Shown here one piece after another: positions 16,903 through 27,947 of a DNA stretch of 64,000 nt. The first letter of the stretch is position 1. Each line of letters starts with the position of its first letter. The notes under the pieces were generated by a model. It was not told the DNA's origin. It saw nothing but the letters and a program-made list of their open reading frames with translations, and did no database searches. The DNA comes from an uncultured Sphingomonadaceae bacterium (GTDB lineage: Bacteria; Pseudomonadota; Alphaproteobacteria; Sphingomonadales; Sphingomonadaceae). The position numbers and the translations under genes are program-made. Location: the NCBI GenBank assembly GCA_947504025.1, contig CANNFX010000002.1, positions 310,001 through 374,000 of the forward strand, given 5' to 3'.

Positions 16903-17381
16903 AAAGCGTTCCCTGCCAGAGCATCTATTGCTGCCTGTAGAATTACAGCGGCAGCGTGCGAGTCGATCCGTTCGGCACGTTTGGCACGGCTGAAATCCTG
17001 CGCGATGAGATCTCGCTCTGCGCTAGCGGTGGACAAGCGTTCGTCCCACATCAAAATTGGTAGGCCGAGATCAGATAGATTGCGCGCATAGGCCCTACTA
17101 GCCTGAGCCCGCGGACCTTCGCTGCTATCCATATTAAGCGGAAGGCCAATTACGATACCAGCTGCGCTGCGATCTTTGATCAAAGCTTCGATAGCGCCGC
17201 GGTCGCGAGTAAATTTGCCCCTCGGCAACGTCTTGCCAGCCGTCGCAAAACGCCATCCGGCGTCGCAAAATGCCGTACCGATCGTTTTGGTGCCGAGATC
17301 AAGCGCCATAAGCACGCCGCCATCGGGGAATTCGTCCCGAAATGGCGGTGCCATATCGTGGATCAACGCGCTGCCTGCCAT
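16899..17381 (-). CDS. ruvX: YqgF/RuvX-type RNase H-fold protein
   Basis: The YqgF domain is clear: MALDLGTKTIGTAFCD with the first catalytic Asp, IVIGLPLNMDSSEGPRA, LWDERLSTASAERDL with the central acidic residues, and IDSHAAAVILQ with the last. The family is described as a putative Holliday junction resolvase and as a 16S rRNA pre-processing nuclease. The product is 160 aa from 17381; an ATG at 17354 giving 151 aa is also possible. It is the last gene of a seven-gene minus-strand run and overlaps the DUF3089 gene by 19 bases. Confidence 0.9.
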   Translation of the reverse strand: MAGSALIHDMAPPFRDEFPDGGVLMALDLGTKTIGTAFCDAGWRFATAGKTLPRGKFTRDRGAIEALIKDRSAAGIVIGLPLNMDSSEGPRAQASRAYARNLSDLGLPILMWDERLSTASAERDLIAQDFSRAKRAERIDSHAAAVILQAAIDALAGNAF

Positions 17382-18586
17382 CCGCTCACGCGGCGTGCCA
17401 CGTCCTCCTGCAGGTTCCGCCAGAACAGCGGAATATCATAGACGTGGTAGTTGTTGCCAGGGAGCACGGCTGAGCCAAGTTTTGGTGGATCGCCGATTAG
17501 CAGAATGCCATTTTCGCTGCACCGGGCTGGTACTGCATTTTCAACCAGTTCAGCGGTCTCCATTGCATCATCAGGAACCAGCGTTCCGAGATTATCCGAA
17601 GCAGGCGCGCTACCACCAATCTGACCGGTGAGCGGATTAGTGCACAGGATCGTACTATCACCGCGCAGCTTGCCATCGAAACCGGTTGAGGCGGCGTAGT
17701 AACGCATTAGCATCGACGGGTCGGCAGGTTCAGCAAAGCTGCTCCAGCTAACGATGCAGCCGGGTTGTGCAGCTGTGGCACATGCCGGAATACCTAGCGC
17801 GGGCAGGTCGTGTTCAACCGAAATCGGCCAGCCGATTGGATAGACTGCTGCGATGCGTGATTCGAGCGGGGTGCCGACGACCTTTTCACGCAGCAGGCGT
17901 AGCAGATGGAGCGCGCCCTGGCTGTGCCCGGCCAGCACGATTGGTTGGTCTGCATCAACGCTTTCAGTGAAAAAGGCGAAGGCTTGTTCAACATCAAGGT
18001 AGGCCGCGTCGATGGCCTGCTGCGCTTCTGGTTTGTCTGTCAGAAATGCGCCAACAGCTGCCTGCCGATATTTCGGTGCCCAGATTTCATTGGCCGCATT
18101 GAAAGGGCTGGCCAGACCGCGCAAGAACAAGCGGGCGCGGCTTTCGGCAGTCTTGTCACCCAATGAGGCATTCCATTGCGTATCGCTGCTCATGCCGAGC
18201 GGGAGATAGCTGGTGGGATGCACAAAGAAGACTGCAAATGCTGGTGTTTCAGGTACTATCTCTGCGACCTGCTCGGCGCGTTCGGCTTCCGGAACGGTTG
18301 CGGCGCGAACCTGCGTTGCGGGGTTTAATGGAGAGGGCGGTTTTGGGGCTTCGGCGCGGGGTGCAGGTTGCCAGCGTGACGGGTCGGATACGCCAATTCC
18401 GGGGCGCGAATACCACATGCCCGGATCTTCATAGGCGTTCTGCTCCAGCGCGACTTGCTCGACAAATTCCGTTCGCGGCACGAAAGCAAATTCCGTTGCT
18501 TCGCGTTGCCAGATATTGAGCGCGATAAAGCCGCCAATAACGAGCACAATCAGAAAAGCTACTAGATAGAGGAACTTGCGGACCAT
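17363..18586 (-). CDS. DUF3089 alpha/beta-hydrolase-like membrane-anchored protein
   Basis: A 407-aa protein with an N-terminal membrane anchor (FLYLVAFLIVLVIGGFIALNI), then a DUF3089 domain: AVFFVHPTSYL near 120, a nucleophile elbow IVLAGHSQGALHLLRLL near 220, and DYDIPLFW-like C-terminal His region (NYHVYDIPLFWRN). The GHSQG elbow supports an esterase or lipase fold facing the periplasm. Substrate unknown. It lies 15 bases after the AI-2E-type permease gene in the same operon. Confidence 0.8.
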   Translation of the reverse strand: MVRKFLYLVAFLIVLVIGGFIALNIWQREATEFAFVPRTEFVEQVALEQNAYEDPGMWYSRPGIGVSDPSRWQPAPRAEAPKPPSPLNPATQVRAATVPEAERAEQVAEIVPETPAFAVFFVHPTSYLPLGMSSDTQWNASLGDKTAESRARLFLRGLASPFNAANEIWAPKYRQAAVGAFLTDKPEAQQAIDAAYLDVEQAFAFFTESVDADQPIVLAGHSQGALHLLRLLREKVVGTPLESRIAAVYPIGWPISVEHDLPALGIPACATAAQPGCIVSWSSFAEPADPSMLMRYYAASTGFDGKLRGDSTILCTNPLTGQIGGSAPASDNLGTLVPDDAMETAELVENAVPARCSENGILLIGDPPKLGSAVLPGNNYHVYDIPLFWRNLQEDVARRVSGWQAAR

Positions 18587-18601
18587 CAGTTGGAAATACT
18601 C

Positions 18602-19684
18602 CTAAACACCAATTGCTTTGCCAGCGTCGTCGAGCCGATCTGCGCGGCTTTCAAGTGCGGTCTTCACCATGGCGAGCAATGGGTCCGCCAGGGCTAGGCC
18701 AAGGATGCCGAACAGCACGCCAAGGATCAGCTGTGTTGCGAGCACCAATGCAGGTGCCAGATCCACTGCCTTGCGTGCAATCATTGGTACGAGCAAATAG
18801 CCATCGATGGTCTGCACGAAGAAATAGACGAAGATCGTATAGACCCCCATGTCGACCCCGCCCGAGAAACCGACCAGCACCATCAATATACCCGAGATGA
18901 GTGCGCCGAGATTGGGAATGAAGGCCAGCATTCCGGTCAACAGGCCGAGTAATGCCGCCATCGGCACACCGTAAAGTGCGAGCATGGCCCAAGTGAACAG
19001 ACCTTCGATCACCATGCCTACGATCCGTCCGAACAACAGGCGGCGCATCGCAAAACCCATCCGTGATGCCGTATGGTAAAAATTGCGGCGATGTGCGCGC
19101 GGCAGCATCCATGCGACGCCGCGCTCATAAATATTGGGTTCGGCCGCAAGGTAGATGCCGATGATCACGATCAGGACCATCGTGGTTAATCCGCCGACCA
19201 AACCGCCGATGGCGCGGGTAACGGTGCCGACGCCGCTCATCAGATTTCCTGCGACGCCGGTTACATCTTGCAGCTCAATCTCGAAGCCCTGTCTTTGCGC
19301 CCACTGCAGCAGAATTTCGGTCTGATTGATCACAATCGCGGGCAATTCCGCCGCCTCGCGCGAAATTTGTGATCCGGCAAAGAGCACCAGCCACACAAGG
19401 AACGCGCTGCTGAAAACCAAGACTATCATGACCCGCCATGCGCGCCCGATCTTGAGAACCCGGCCGAGCAGCCGCGTTCCGCCGTCGATCATGGAAGCAA
19501 AGACAATCGCGCCGAAAATTACCAGCAGCGACTGCGAAAGATAAACAGCGAGTGCTGCAAGCCCGACAATACCAACCCAGACGAGCGCTTTCCAAGCTTC
19601 GCGCCGTAATTCGGGATTGCGGATACTTGCCGGGCTGGAACCGATGTTATTCGAAGCCTCGCCCTGCTCAGTCGTCTCGGTCAT
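18602..19684 (-). CDS. AI-2E family membrane transporter
   Basis: A 360-aa polytopic protein with about eight predicted helices, in the AI-2E/PerM family: an N-terminal pair (ALVWVGIVGLAALAVYLSQS, LLVIFGAIVFASMIDGG), a large soluble loop around 130-165, and the conserved LTGMLAFIPNLGALISGILM and TIDGYLLVPMIARKAVDLAP near the C-terminus. Members export diverse small molecules or ions, and the AI-2 name reflects one member only. Its start overlaps the end of lepB by 17 bases. Confidence 0.85.
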   Translation of the reverse strand: MTETTEQGEASNNIGSSPASIRNPELRREAWKALVWVGIVGLAALAVYLSQSLLVIFGAIVFASMIDGGTRLLGRVLKIGRAWRVMIVLVFSSAFLVWLVLFAGSQISREAAELPAIVINQTEILLQWAQRQGFEIELQDVTGVAGNLMSGVGTVTRAIGGLVGGLTTMVLIVIIGIYLAAEPNIYERGVAWMLPRAHRRNFYHTASRMGFAMRRLLFGRIVGMVIEGLFTWAMLALYGVPMAALLGLLTGMLAFIPNLGALISGILMVLVGFSGGVDMGVYTIFVYFFVQTIDGYLLVPMIARKAVDLAPALVLATQLILGVLFGILGLALADPLLAMVKTALESRADRLDDAGKAIGV

Positions 19685-20582
19685 CCGGAGCCCCTGCTAC
19701 GATTGCCCCCGAGGCAATCTCGGGCCGCAATGTGGTCCACGAACGTCCGTCACGCAAGGACGACCACCAGCTCAACGGGTTCCACGTGGTTGATCCGTCG
19801 AGCGAGAAGGTGATGAATTCAGCGCGCCCGCCGATGTTTTCCAATGGAACGGGGCCGCCAAGACCACCATTCAGGTCTGGTGCGCGACTATCTGCCGAGT
19901 GATCGCGGTTGTCGCCCATCACGAAGACATGGCCCTCAGGCACAGTGATCTCTTGATAATTGTCATAGCCGCGATTCACATGATCAAGGACCAGATATGT
20001 CGCGCCGTTGGGCAGTGTTTCGCGGTAGGTCGGGACTTCATAGACTTCTTCGCCGGTCGGCAGACGAGCGCGATACTCTTCGAAATCATCAAGGCACGGA
20101 TGGCCTTCGCAGACATGTGTCTCTTCAGCGGAGATACGAACTGCCGGAACGGTTTCGCGTTTAACCTGCTGCCCGTTCAAGACGATCCGCCCGTTCACCA
20201 CGGCAATCCTGTCACCCGGCAAGGCAACGACGCGCTTGATGTAGTCTTCATTTTTGCTCGGGGGGACGGGGACGACAATATCGCCATATTCGGGCGTCGC
20301 CGGCCAGATGCGAGTGTCACTGCGGGGCAGGACGTGGAAGCTCGCCGAAACCCAGCTCCAGCCGTAGGGGTACTTGGTTACGACCAACCGGTCACCCACA
20401 AGCAGGTTCGGCATCATGGACGTGCTTGGGATGTAGAAGGGCTTGGCCACCAAGCTATGGAACGCCAGCACAGCGAGCAACATCAACACCAGTCCGCGGA
20501 TTTCCGCGAACCAGTTGATCTTGTCAGATTCGTCCGTCTTTGCGCTTGATGGCGACATCGTGGGGTTACCGGTTAGGGACAT
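19668..20582 (-). CDS. lepB: Signal peptidase I
   Basis: LepB cleaves signal peptides of secreted proteins on the outer face of the inner membrane. The 304-aa protein has one N-terminal helix (EIRGLVLMLLAVLAFHSLVA), the Ser nucleophile in FYIPSTSMMPNL, the general-base Lys in EDYIKRVVALPGDRI, and the late box FVMGDNRDHSADSR. The region between them contains a Cys pair (HVCEGHPCLDDFEEY). The ATG at 20582 overlaps the acpS stop (TAATG); an ATG at 20558 is also possible. Confidence 0.95.
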   Translation of the reverse strand: MSLTGNPTMSPSSAKTDESDKINWFAEIRGLVLMLLAVLAFHSLVAKPFYIPSTSMMPNLLVGDRLVVTKYPYGWSWVSASFHVLPRSDTRIWPATPEYGDIVVPVPPSKNEDYIKRVVALPGDRIAVVNGRIVLNGQQVKRETVPAVRISAEETHVCEGHPCLDDFEEYRARLPTGEEVYEVPTYRETLPNGATYLVLDHVNRGYDNYQEITVPEGHVFVMGDNRDHSADSRAPDLNGGLGGPVPLENIGGRAEFITFSLDGSTTWNPLSWWSSLRDGRSWTTLRPEIASGAIVAGAPDDRDD

Positions 20583-20986
20583 TATTGCTTAGGGCGAGCC
20601 TCTATCACCACATGTGCCATGGCCCATGGATGATCATCGGTGAGGGTGAGATGAACGACGGCCTCATGGCCTTCCGGCGTCAGTTCCGCAAGCCGCTTTG
20701 CAGCGCCATTTGTCAGCGCCAGCGTCGGCGCGCCCGACCTGGCATTCACGACGCCGATGTCCTTCATATAGACGCCGCTATAAAAACCGGTTCCGACGGC
20801 CTTTGAAAACGCTTCCTTCGCGGCAAACCGTTTCGCGTAGGTTCCTGCGCGGGTGAAAGGGTGCTTGGCTGCTTTTGCACGCTCGATTTCGGTAAAGCTG
20901 CGTTTCTCGAAACGTTCGCCGTGGCGATTGAGCGCCTTCTCGATCCGTTCGATATTGCAGAGGTCACTGCCCATTCCGATGATCAT
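20582..20986 (-). CDS. acpS: Holo-[acyl-carrier-protein] synthase
   Basis: AcpS transfers the phosphopantetheine arm from CoA to apo-ACP, enabling fatty acid synthesis. The 134-aa protein has the metal-binding [18 protein letters not shown] at the N-terminus and [15 protein letters not shown] near residues 56-70, both diagnostic. It lies between pdxJ (10 bases upstream) and lepB; the pdxJ-acpS-lepB order is common in proteobacteria. Confidence 0.96.
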   Translation of the reverse strand: MIIGMGSDLCNIERIEKALNRHGERFEKRSFTEIERAKAAKHPFTRAGTYAKRFAAKEAFSKAVGTGFYSGVYMKDIGVVNARSGAPTLALTNGAAKRLAELTPEGHEAVVHLTLTDDHPWAMAHVVIEARPKQ

Positions 20987-20996
20987 GGGTGCCTCC

Positions 20997-21725
20997 TCAT
21001 CTGGCAGCGTCCATAAGGTCGCGCATGCGCTTTACAGCGGCTTCAAGGCCAACGAATACAGCCTCGCCTACCAGATAGTGACCGATATTGAGTTCGGCGA
21101 TCTGCGGAATGGCGGCCACTGGTTGGACATTCTCATAGGTGAGGCCATGGCCCGCATGCGGTTCGATGCCGTTTTTGACCGCTAGCGCAGCCAGATCGGA
21201 AAGGCGGCGCAGTTCGACCGCGCGGGCTTCACCCTCGGCATGGGCATATTCACCAGTGTGAAATTCGACAACCGGTGCGCCGAGCCGCATTGCAGCTTCG
21301 AGTTGGCGTTCTTCGGGTGCGATAAACAGGCTGACGCGGATTCCTGCGTCGGCCAACCGTGTTACGATTGGCGCAAGCCTGTTGTGCTGGCCTGCAGCGT
21401 CTAACCCACCCTCTGTTGTTCGCTCTTCGCGTCGTTCCGGCACGATGCACGCCGCATGAGGGCTGTGCCGCAATGCGATTTCAAGCATCTCGTCAGTCGC
21501 GGCCATCTCCAGATTGAGCGGCAGGTCGGTGGCTGATTGGATTCGAGCAAGGTCATCATCGCGGATATGCCGGCGGTCTTCGCGCAAGTGTGCTGTGATC
21601 CCGTCGCCGCCCACGGCCGCAACGATTTCAGCAGCGCGAACCGGATCTGGGTGATCGCCCCCGCGTGCATTCCTGATGGTCGCGACGTGATCTATATTGA
21701 CGCCTAGACGGAGTCGTCCGGTCAC
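20997..21725 (-). CDS. pdxJ: Pyridoxine 5'-phosphate synthase
   Basis: PdxJ condenses 1-deoxyxylulose 5-phosphate with 3-amino-2-oxopropyl phosphate to pyridoxine 5'-phosphate. The 242-aa TIM barrel begins [24 protein letters not shown], and has [16 protein letters not shown] near 40, [11 protein letters not shown] near 70, FHTGEYA near 155, and [10 protein letters not shown] near 190. Its start overlaps the pyrE stop by 4 bases. Confidence 0.97.
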   Translation of the reverse strand: MTGRLRLGVNIDHVATIRNARGGDHPDPVRAAEIVAAVGGDGITAHLREDRRHIRDDDLARIQSATDLPLNLEMAATDEMLEIALRHSPHAACIVPERREERTTEGGLDAAGQHNRLAPIVTRLADAGIRVSLFIAPEERQLEAAMRLGAPVVEFHTGEYAHAEGEARAVELRRLSDLAALAVKNGIEPHAGHGLTYENVQPVAAIPQIAELNIGHYLVGEAVFVGLEAAVKRMRDLMDAAR

Positions 21726-22300
21726 GCTCGGCTTCCCGGTTTTGTTACTTCAACCGCCGCGAGATCATCGGGCATTTCGTCCTCGGCATATGTCGGAAAT
21801 GTGATCGCGACGAGCGGCAGGAATGGCACATCGAAGGTAACATCACCGCCTGTGCGGTCGACCAATGAAGTAAGCGCGAGTACGTCGCCGCCTGCGGCCT
21901 TAACGGCCTTCATCGCTTCAACCGAAGACAGGCCGGTTGTGACAACATCTTCGACCAGCAAGACCTTCGCACCTTCTTCTAGTGCGAAGCCGCGGCGGAA
22001 GTGAAACTCGCCATCCGGGCGTTCTAGGAACATGGCTTCTTTGCCCAAAGCGCGGCCCATTTCATGGCCGATGATCACGCCGCCCATTGCCGGGGATACA
22101 ACAACATCAATGTCGAAACGCAACTCGCGCGGTAGCGAAGCCGCGATGGCAGATGCGAGTCGGCTGGCGCGCATCGGGTCCATCAATACGCGCGCGCATT
22201 GTAAATAATGAGCACTGTGACGGCCAGAAGACAGTTTGAAATGGCCTTCTAGTAAGGCTCCGCTAGCGCGGAATTCGGCGAGAACTTCATCTTCTGTCAT
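21722..22300 (-). CDS. pyrE: Orotate phosphoribosyltransferase
   Basis: PyrE transfers phosphoribose from PRPP to orotate in pyrimidine synthesis. The 192-aa protein has the type I PRTase PRPP loop [21 protein letters not shown] near residue 115, [19 protein letters not shown] near 68, and [15 protein letters not shown] near 22. It is the first gene of the minus-strand run down to ruvX and divergent from coxB across about 200 bases. Confidence 0.96.
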   Translation of the reverse strand: MTEDEVLAEFRASGALLEGHFKLSSGRHSAHYLQCARVLMDPMRASRLASAIAASLPRELRFDIDVVVSPAMGGVIIGHEMGRALGKEAMFLERPDGEFHFRRGFALEEGAKVLLVEDVVTTGLSSVEAMKAVKAAGGDVLALTSLVDRTGGDVTFDVPFLPLVAITFPTYAEDEMPDDLAAVEVTKPGSRA

Positions 22301-22335
22301 GGTCTATCCGGCGCTTTCGTAACGTAAAGATACTG

Positions 22336-22353
22336 TGCAGCGCGCGTGCTGCA
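22336..22353. promoter_or_regulatory. Inverted repeat between pyrE and coxB
   Basis: TGCAGC (22336-22341) and GCTGCA (22348-22353) form a perfect 6-bp inverted repeat with the 6-base spacer GCGCGT. It lies 36 bases upstream of pyrE and about 150 upstream of coxB, in the only sizeable gap between these divergent operons. It may be a binding site for a dimeric regulator or part of a leader hairpin. Confidence 0.3.
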
Positions 22354-22444
22354 ACAGCGATTGCCCAATTTTCTCCCTAGAAGCGCTTGAGGCAGGGAGC
22401 AACCATGCGTATAGGCCGCGTTAAAGCCGTATGGCAGCATGCTT

Positions 22445-22473
22445 TTGCGTGTGCTGTTTCGGCATCTTAAACT
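22445..22473 (+). promoter_or_regulatory. Weak sigma-70-like promoter candidate for the oxidase operon
   Basis: TTGCGT (22445-22450) and TAAACT (22468-22473) are 17 bases apart and end 29 bases before the coxB ATG. Spacing is ideal but the hexamers match consensus in only 3 and 4 positions, so this is a suggestion only. Confidence 0.25.
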
Positions 22474-22502
22474 CAAGCGGATATGCGGAAAGCAACTCTG
22501 AC

Positions 22503-23552
22503 ATGACCATCGGCATCCACGCCTCAACTCTCCAACGTGCAGTCATCGCACTGCTTCTCGCGCTCGGTCTTGCACTCGCAAGTTCGGCTGCTTTCGCTCA
22601 AACACCCGCGGAAGCGCCAGTTTCGGTGGCGGCCGATGCGGAGGCAGATGTTGCTGCTGAACCGGACGCTTCAGCAGCAAGCTCGGGTTACACACCGATG
22701 AAGCCGACCGAGGGCAAAGGCATGCCTGTCGACGGCGCATATGGTTTTCAGGACCAATATTCGCCAAACGGCCAATATGCGCGCTGGATGCATGATGCGA
22801 TCTTGATCCCGGTTATTTTCGCGATCAGTATTTTTGTGCTGTTCCTGCTGCTGTGGGTTGTGGCGCGGTATAACAAGCGCGCCAATAAGGTGCCCTCCAA
22901 GACAACGCATAACACGCTGATCGAAGTGGCATGGACACTCATTCCAGTTCTTGTGCTGGTTGGCATCGCGATCCCGTCGATCACCCTGTTGGCCAAGCAA
23001 TACGAATCACCGCCTGAAGATGCTGTCACCGTGAAGGTCACCGGCTATCAGTGGTATTGGGGTTATTCATACCCGGACATGGGTGTGGAAGAATTCGTTT
23101 CCAACATGAGCGATGAAGCCACCGCGAAGGCGAATGGCGAACCATTCCAGCTAGCGGTCGACAACCGTATGGTTGTGCCGGTTGGCGAAGTTATCCGCCT
23201 GCAAATCACTGGCGCTGACGTAATCCACTCATTCGCGGTTCCGTCGCTTTGGGTGAAAATGGACGCAGTACCGGGCCGGTTGAACGAACGCACAGTGCTG
23301 GTGGAAGAGCCAGGCGTTTATTACGGCCAATGCATGGAACTTTGCGGCGCACGTCATGGTTACATGCCGATCGTGGTTGAGGCTTTACCTCGTCCGCAAT
23401 TTGATGCTTGGGTCCGCTCGCAAGGCGGCAACCCAGAAGGTATCGTAGAAGAAACTCCCGTAGAGGCTGTCAGCGAAGAACCGGCTGGCGAAGAAGCAAC
23501 TGACGAAACGGAAGTGGCTGATGAAGCTGCTGCCGAAGCGCCGGCCGCATAA
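22503..23552 (+). CDS. coxB: Cytochrome c oxidase subunit II
   Basis: Subunit II carries the CuA centre that takes electrons from cytochrome c. From the ATG at 22503 the 349-aa protein has a signal peptide ending near AAFAQ, two membrane helices (about 100-122 and 145-165), the aromatic electron-entry patch YQWYWGYSYP, and the CuA ligands CMELCGARHGYM near residue 280, with the upstream His in VIHSFAVPSLWVK. Two Ala/Glu-rich stretches are unusual: one after the signal peptide and an acidic tail of about 40 residues after the CuA domain. First gene of the oxidase operon. Confidence 0.96.
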   Translation: MTIGIHASTLQRAVIALLLALGLALASSAAFAQTPAEAPVSVAADAEADVAAEPDASAASSGYTPMKPTEGKGMPVDGAYGFQDQYSPNGQYARWMHDAILIPVIFAISIFVLFLLLWVVARYNKRANKVPSKTTHNTLIEVAWTLIPVLVLVGIAIPSITLLAKQYESPPEDAVTVKVTGYQWYWGYSYPDMGVEEFVSNMSDEATAKANGEPFQLAVDNRMVVPVGEVIRLQITGADVIHSFAVPSLWVKMDAVPGRLNERTVLVEEPGVYYGQCMELCGARHGYMPIVVEALPRPQFDAWVRSQGGNPEGIVEETPVEAVSEEPAGEEATDETEVADEAAAEAPAA

Positions 23553-23564
23553 ACCTCGATTTAG

Positions 23565-25301
<1,737 letters not shown>

Positions 25302-25415
25302 TCGGGCGGGGTCTGCCTGATCGGGCAGCCCGCATTTACAAAGGGTGGGGGCGTGCCGGAAACGGTGCGCCCCTGCTTGCAAAGGAACCCAGCGGGCATC
25401 CGTCCGTCAAATGAT

Positions 25416-26324
25416 ATGACAGCCGCACCGATCACAGCACAGCAACTACCGGCGGAATGGCGCGATTTCTTCGCGCTGACCAAGCCGCGCGTGATGAGTC
25501 TGGTGATCTTCACCGGCCTGTGCGGAATGCTGGCTGCACCCGGCACTATTCACCCCGTGATCGGCTTCACCGCGATCCTGTGTATCGCGATTGGCGCTGG
25601 CGGTGCTGCCGCGCTCAACATGTGGTGGGAAGCGGATCTCGACGCCGGCATGAAGCGAACGCAGAGCCGTCCGATACCAGGCGGCCGGATGAATCGCACT
25701 GATGCGCGTGATTTTGGTATCCTGCTGTGCTGTACGTCGGTTGGTATTATGGGTGTTGCGGTTGGCTGGTTGGCTGCCATTATCCTCGCGATTTCGATAG
25801 TCTATTATGCTGTGCTTTACACCATGTGGCTCAAGCCGCGCACGCCGCAGAACATCGTGATTGGTGGCGGAGCAGGTGCGTTTCCGCCGATGATTGGCTG
25901 GATCGCAGTGACCGGCGATATCACGCTTATGCCAGTGCTGCTGTTCGCGATCATCTTCATGTGGACGCCGCCGCATTTCTGGGCGCTCGCGCTGTTTGTG
26001 AAGACCGATTACGCGAAAGTGGGTATCCCCATGCTGCCTGTCGTCGCGGGCGAAGCCGCTACGCGCAAACAAATGCTCGTCTATTCGTTTCTGCTGCTGC
26101 CGCTGGCGGCCGCACCTTGGTTCATTGGCGGGACGGGCGCGATCTACGGGATCAGCGCGATCGTGCTGTCCTCACTGTTCCTGGGCCTAACCCTTCCGGT
26201 CACCTTTCGCACTTCGGCCGAAGGTGACGGTATGAAGCCTGAGAAGCGCTTATTCGCCTTTAGCATCATCTATCTTTTTGCATTATTCGGAATGCTGGTC
26301 GCTGACCGGTTGATCCTCGCATAG
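25416..26324 (+). CDS. ctaB: Protoheme IX farnesyltransferase
   Basis: CtaB attaches a farnesyl chain to heme b to give heme o, the precursor of heme a. The ATG at 25416 gives 302 aa ([18 protein letters not shown]). Nine predicted helices carry the prenyltransferase motifs [19 protein letters not shown] (Asp-rich site) and [30 protein letters not shown] at 25353 in frame would add 21 residues without similarity. It lies about 115 bases after ctaD; that gap holds only a weak CTGCC/GGCAG hairpin. Confidence 0.95.
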   Translation: MTAAPITAQQLPAEWRDFFALTKPRVMSLVIFTGLCGMLAAPGTIHPVIGFTAILCIAIGAGGAAALNMWWEADLDAGMKRTQSRPIPGGRMNRTDARDFGILLCCTSVGIMGVAVGWLAAIILAISIVYYAVLYTMWLKPRTPQNIVIGGGAGAFPPMIGWIAVTGDITLMPVLLFAIIFMWTPPHFWALALFVKTDYAKVGIPMLPVVAGEAATRKQMLVYSFLLLPLAAAPWFIGGTGAIYGISAIVLSSLFLGLTLPVTFRTSAEGDGMKPEKRLFAFSIIYLFALFGMLVADRLILA

Positions 26325-26336
26325 GAGCGTCCACGC

Positions 26337-26462
26337 ATGGCTATGACACCAGAAGAAGAAACCGAATATCGCGCCCGCCAGAAGTCCCGCAATCTGGTGC
26401 TGGGCCTGGTTTTGCTCGGCATGGCCGTGCTGTTCTACGCGATCACCATCGCAAGGACCTGA
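26337..26462 (+). CDS. CoxF-like small membrane protein
   Basis: A 41-aa protein with a charged N-terminus (MAMTPEEETEYRARQKSRN) and one membrane helix (LVLGLVLLGMAVLFYAITI). An AGGAG site at 26323-26327 precedes the ATG. Proteins of this size and pattern (RxxKSRN then a helix ending FYAIT) occur between ctaB and ctaG in many alphaproteobacterial aa3 operons and are labelled CoxF; a role in oxidase assembly is presumed. Confidence 0.75.
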   Translation: MAMTPEEETEYRARQKSRNLVLGLVLLGMAVLFYAITIART

Positions 26463-26466
26463 ACAG

Positions 26467-27024
26467 ATGGCTGCGCTCACGATAGATGATCGCAATAAGC
26501 GCACCGGCATGATTGCCTTTGCCGGCGCACTTGCGATGCTCGGCCTCGGCTTCGCTGCTGTTCCGCTTTATGATATGTTTTGCAGAGTTACCGGCTTCGC
26601 CGGAACCACGCAGCGTGTGACAGAGGCGCAGGCTTCGCAGGTAATGGCAACAAATAATGTCATTTCAATTCGCTTCGATGCGAATACAGCAAAAGACTTG
26701 CCCTGGTCGTTCCGACCGGAACATCCGACCGATCGTGTCACCATCGGCGGGCGGGATATGGCCATTTATATCGCCAAAAACGAATCCAGTGTGCCGATAA
26801 CTGGCGCAGCTAGCTTCAATGTTGAACCTGAGCAGACCGGTAAGTATTTCAACAAGATCCAGTGCTTCTGCTTCACCGAACAGACCCTGCAACCGGGGCA
26901 GGAAATGCGGATGCCGGTGTTGTATTACATAGATCCGGCGATCAAGGACGACGAGAACGCCAAGGATGTGGAGCAAATCACACTCAGCTACACATTCCAC
27001 AGGACCGATAAACCAGAGGGCTAA
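26467..27024 (+). CDS. ctaG: Cytochrome c oxidase assembly protein CtaG (Cox11)
   Basis: CtaG delivers copper to the CuB site of subunit I. The 185-aa protein has one N-terminal helix (MIAFAGALAMLGLGFAAVPLYDMFC), then a periplasmic beta-sandwich with the copper-binding KIQCFCFTEQTL near residue 135 and MRMPVLYYIDPAI. VPLYDMFCRVTGFAGTTQ is the conserved Cox11 junction. It starts 4 bases after the CoxF-like gene. Confidence 0.96.
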   Translation: MAALTIDDRNKRTGMIAFAGALAMLGLGFAAVPLYDMFCRVTGFAGTTQRVTEAQASQVMATNNVISIRFDANTAKDLPWSFRPEHPTDRVTIGGRDMAIYIAKNESSVPITGAASFNVEPEQTGKYFNKIQCFCFTEQTLQPGQEMRMPVLYYIDPAIKDDENAKDVEQITLSYTFHRTDKPEG

Positions 27025-27092
27025 AGCCCTAGACCCGAACGCTTTGCCTCATTAAGGCGGGCGACGAACACTAAAGACCAGGACCCGAATTC

Positions 27093-27947
27093 ATGGCCGG
27101 CGCTAAAAATCACGAATATCACATTCTTCCGCCTGACATCTGGCCGATTATCGGCGCGATTTCAGCACTGACTTTCACGACCGGCATGGTCTTTTTCATG
27201 CACGAAATGCCCAACGCCTATCTGGTGCTCGGCCTCGGTATTGCTGGCCTGATTGCTACATTCTTCAGCTGGTTCTCCAACATTGTGAAAGAAGCCGAAG
27301 GCGGTGACCATTCACCGGTTGTGCAACTTCACCTGCGCTACGGCATGATCCTGTTTATCGCTTCGGAAGTAATGTTTTTCGTTGGCTGGTTCTGGAGCTG
27401 GTTTGATTTTTCGCTCTTTCCGGCGCCCATCCAGATCGTTGATGGCGTAACCGAAAATCTGTTTAGCCAGAGCGGCTTCGTCGGACAGTTCCCCCATAAG
27501 GGTATTTCAGTTCTCGACGCGTTTGACCTTCCGCTGCTGAATACGCTGATACTGCTGTGCTCAGGCACCACTGTCACCTGGGCGCATCACTCGCTGATCC
27601 ACGGTGATCGCGAGGGCCTAAAGAAGGGTCTTTGGGCTACTATCATTCTGGGCATCGTGTTCACCTGCGTGCAGGCATATGAATATAGCCACGCGCCCTT
27701 CGGTTTTGGCGGTAATCCCTACAGTTCGGCATTTTACATGGCGACAGGTTTCCACGGCTTCCACGTTCTGGTCGGCACGATCTTTCTGATCGTGTGCCTC
27801 GTCCGTACGTATAAGGGGCACTTCACACCTCGCCAGCACTTCGGTTTCGAAGCAGCTGCATGGTACTGGCACTTTGTCGACGTGGTGTGGTTGTTCCTCT
27901 TCATCGCAGTTTATGTCTGGGGTGGCTGGGGCGCCGAAATTCACTGA
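27093..27947 (+). CDS. ctaE: Cytochrome c oxidase subunit III
   Basis: Subunit III stabilises the aa3 core and its proton uptake. The 284-aa protein has seven predicted helices, the N-terminal NHEYHILPPDIWPI, FIASEVMFFVGWFWSWFDFSLFP, GTTVTWAHHSL, and the closing AAAWYWHFVDVVWLFLFIAVYVWGGWG. Its stop overlaps the next ATG (TGATG). Confidence 0.97.
   Translation: MAGAKNHEYHILPPDIWPIIGAISALTFTTGMVFFMHEMPNAYLVLGLGIAGLIATFFSWFSNIVKEAEGGDHSPVVQLHLRYGMILFIASEVMFFVGWFWSWFDFSLFPAPIQIVDGVTENLFSQSGFVGQFPHKGISVLDAFDLPLLNTLILLCSGTTVTWAHHSLIHGDREGLKKGLWATIILGIVFTCVQAYEYSHAPFGFGGNPYSSAFYMATGFHGFHVLVGTIFLIVCLVRTYKGHFTPRQHFGFEAAAWYWHFVDVVWLFLFIAVYVWGGWGAEIH

Noticed and set aside
22431..22502. Extended coxB start 24 codons upstream
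   Set aside because: The added residues would precede the signal peptide and contain several cysteines not seen in the family; the ATG at 22503 gives a normal signal.
22297..22527. Small minus-strand frame in the pyrE-coxB gap
   Set aside because: Composition is Arg/Cys-rich with no RBS and it runs across the coxB start; treated as a chance frame.
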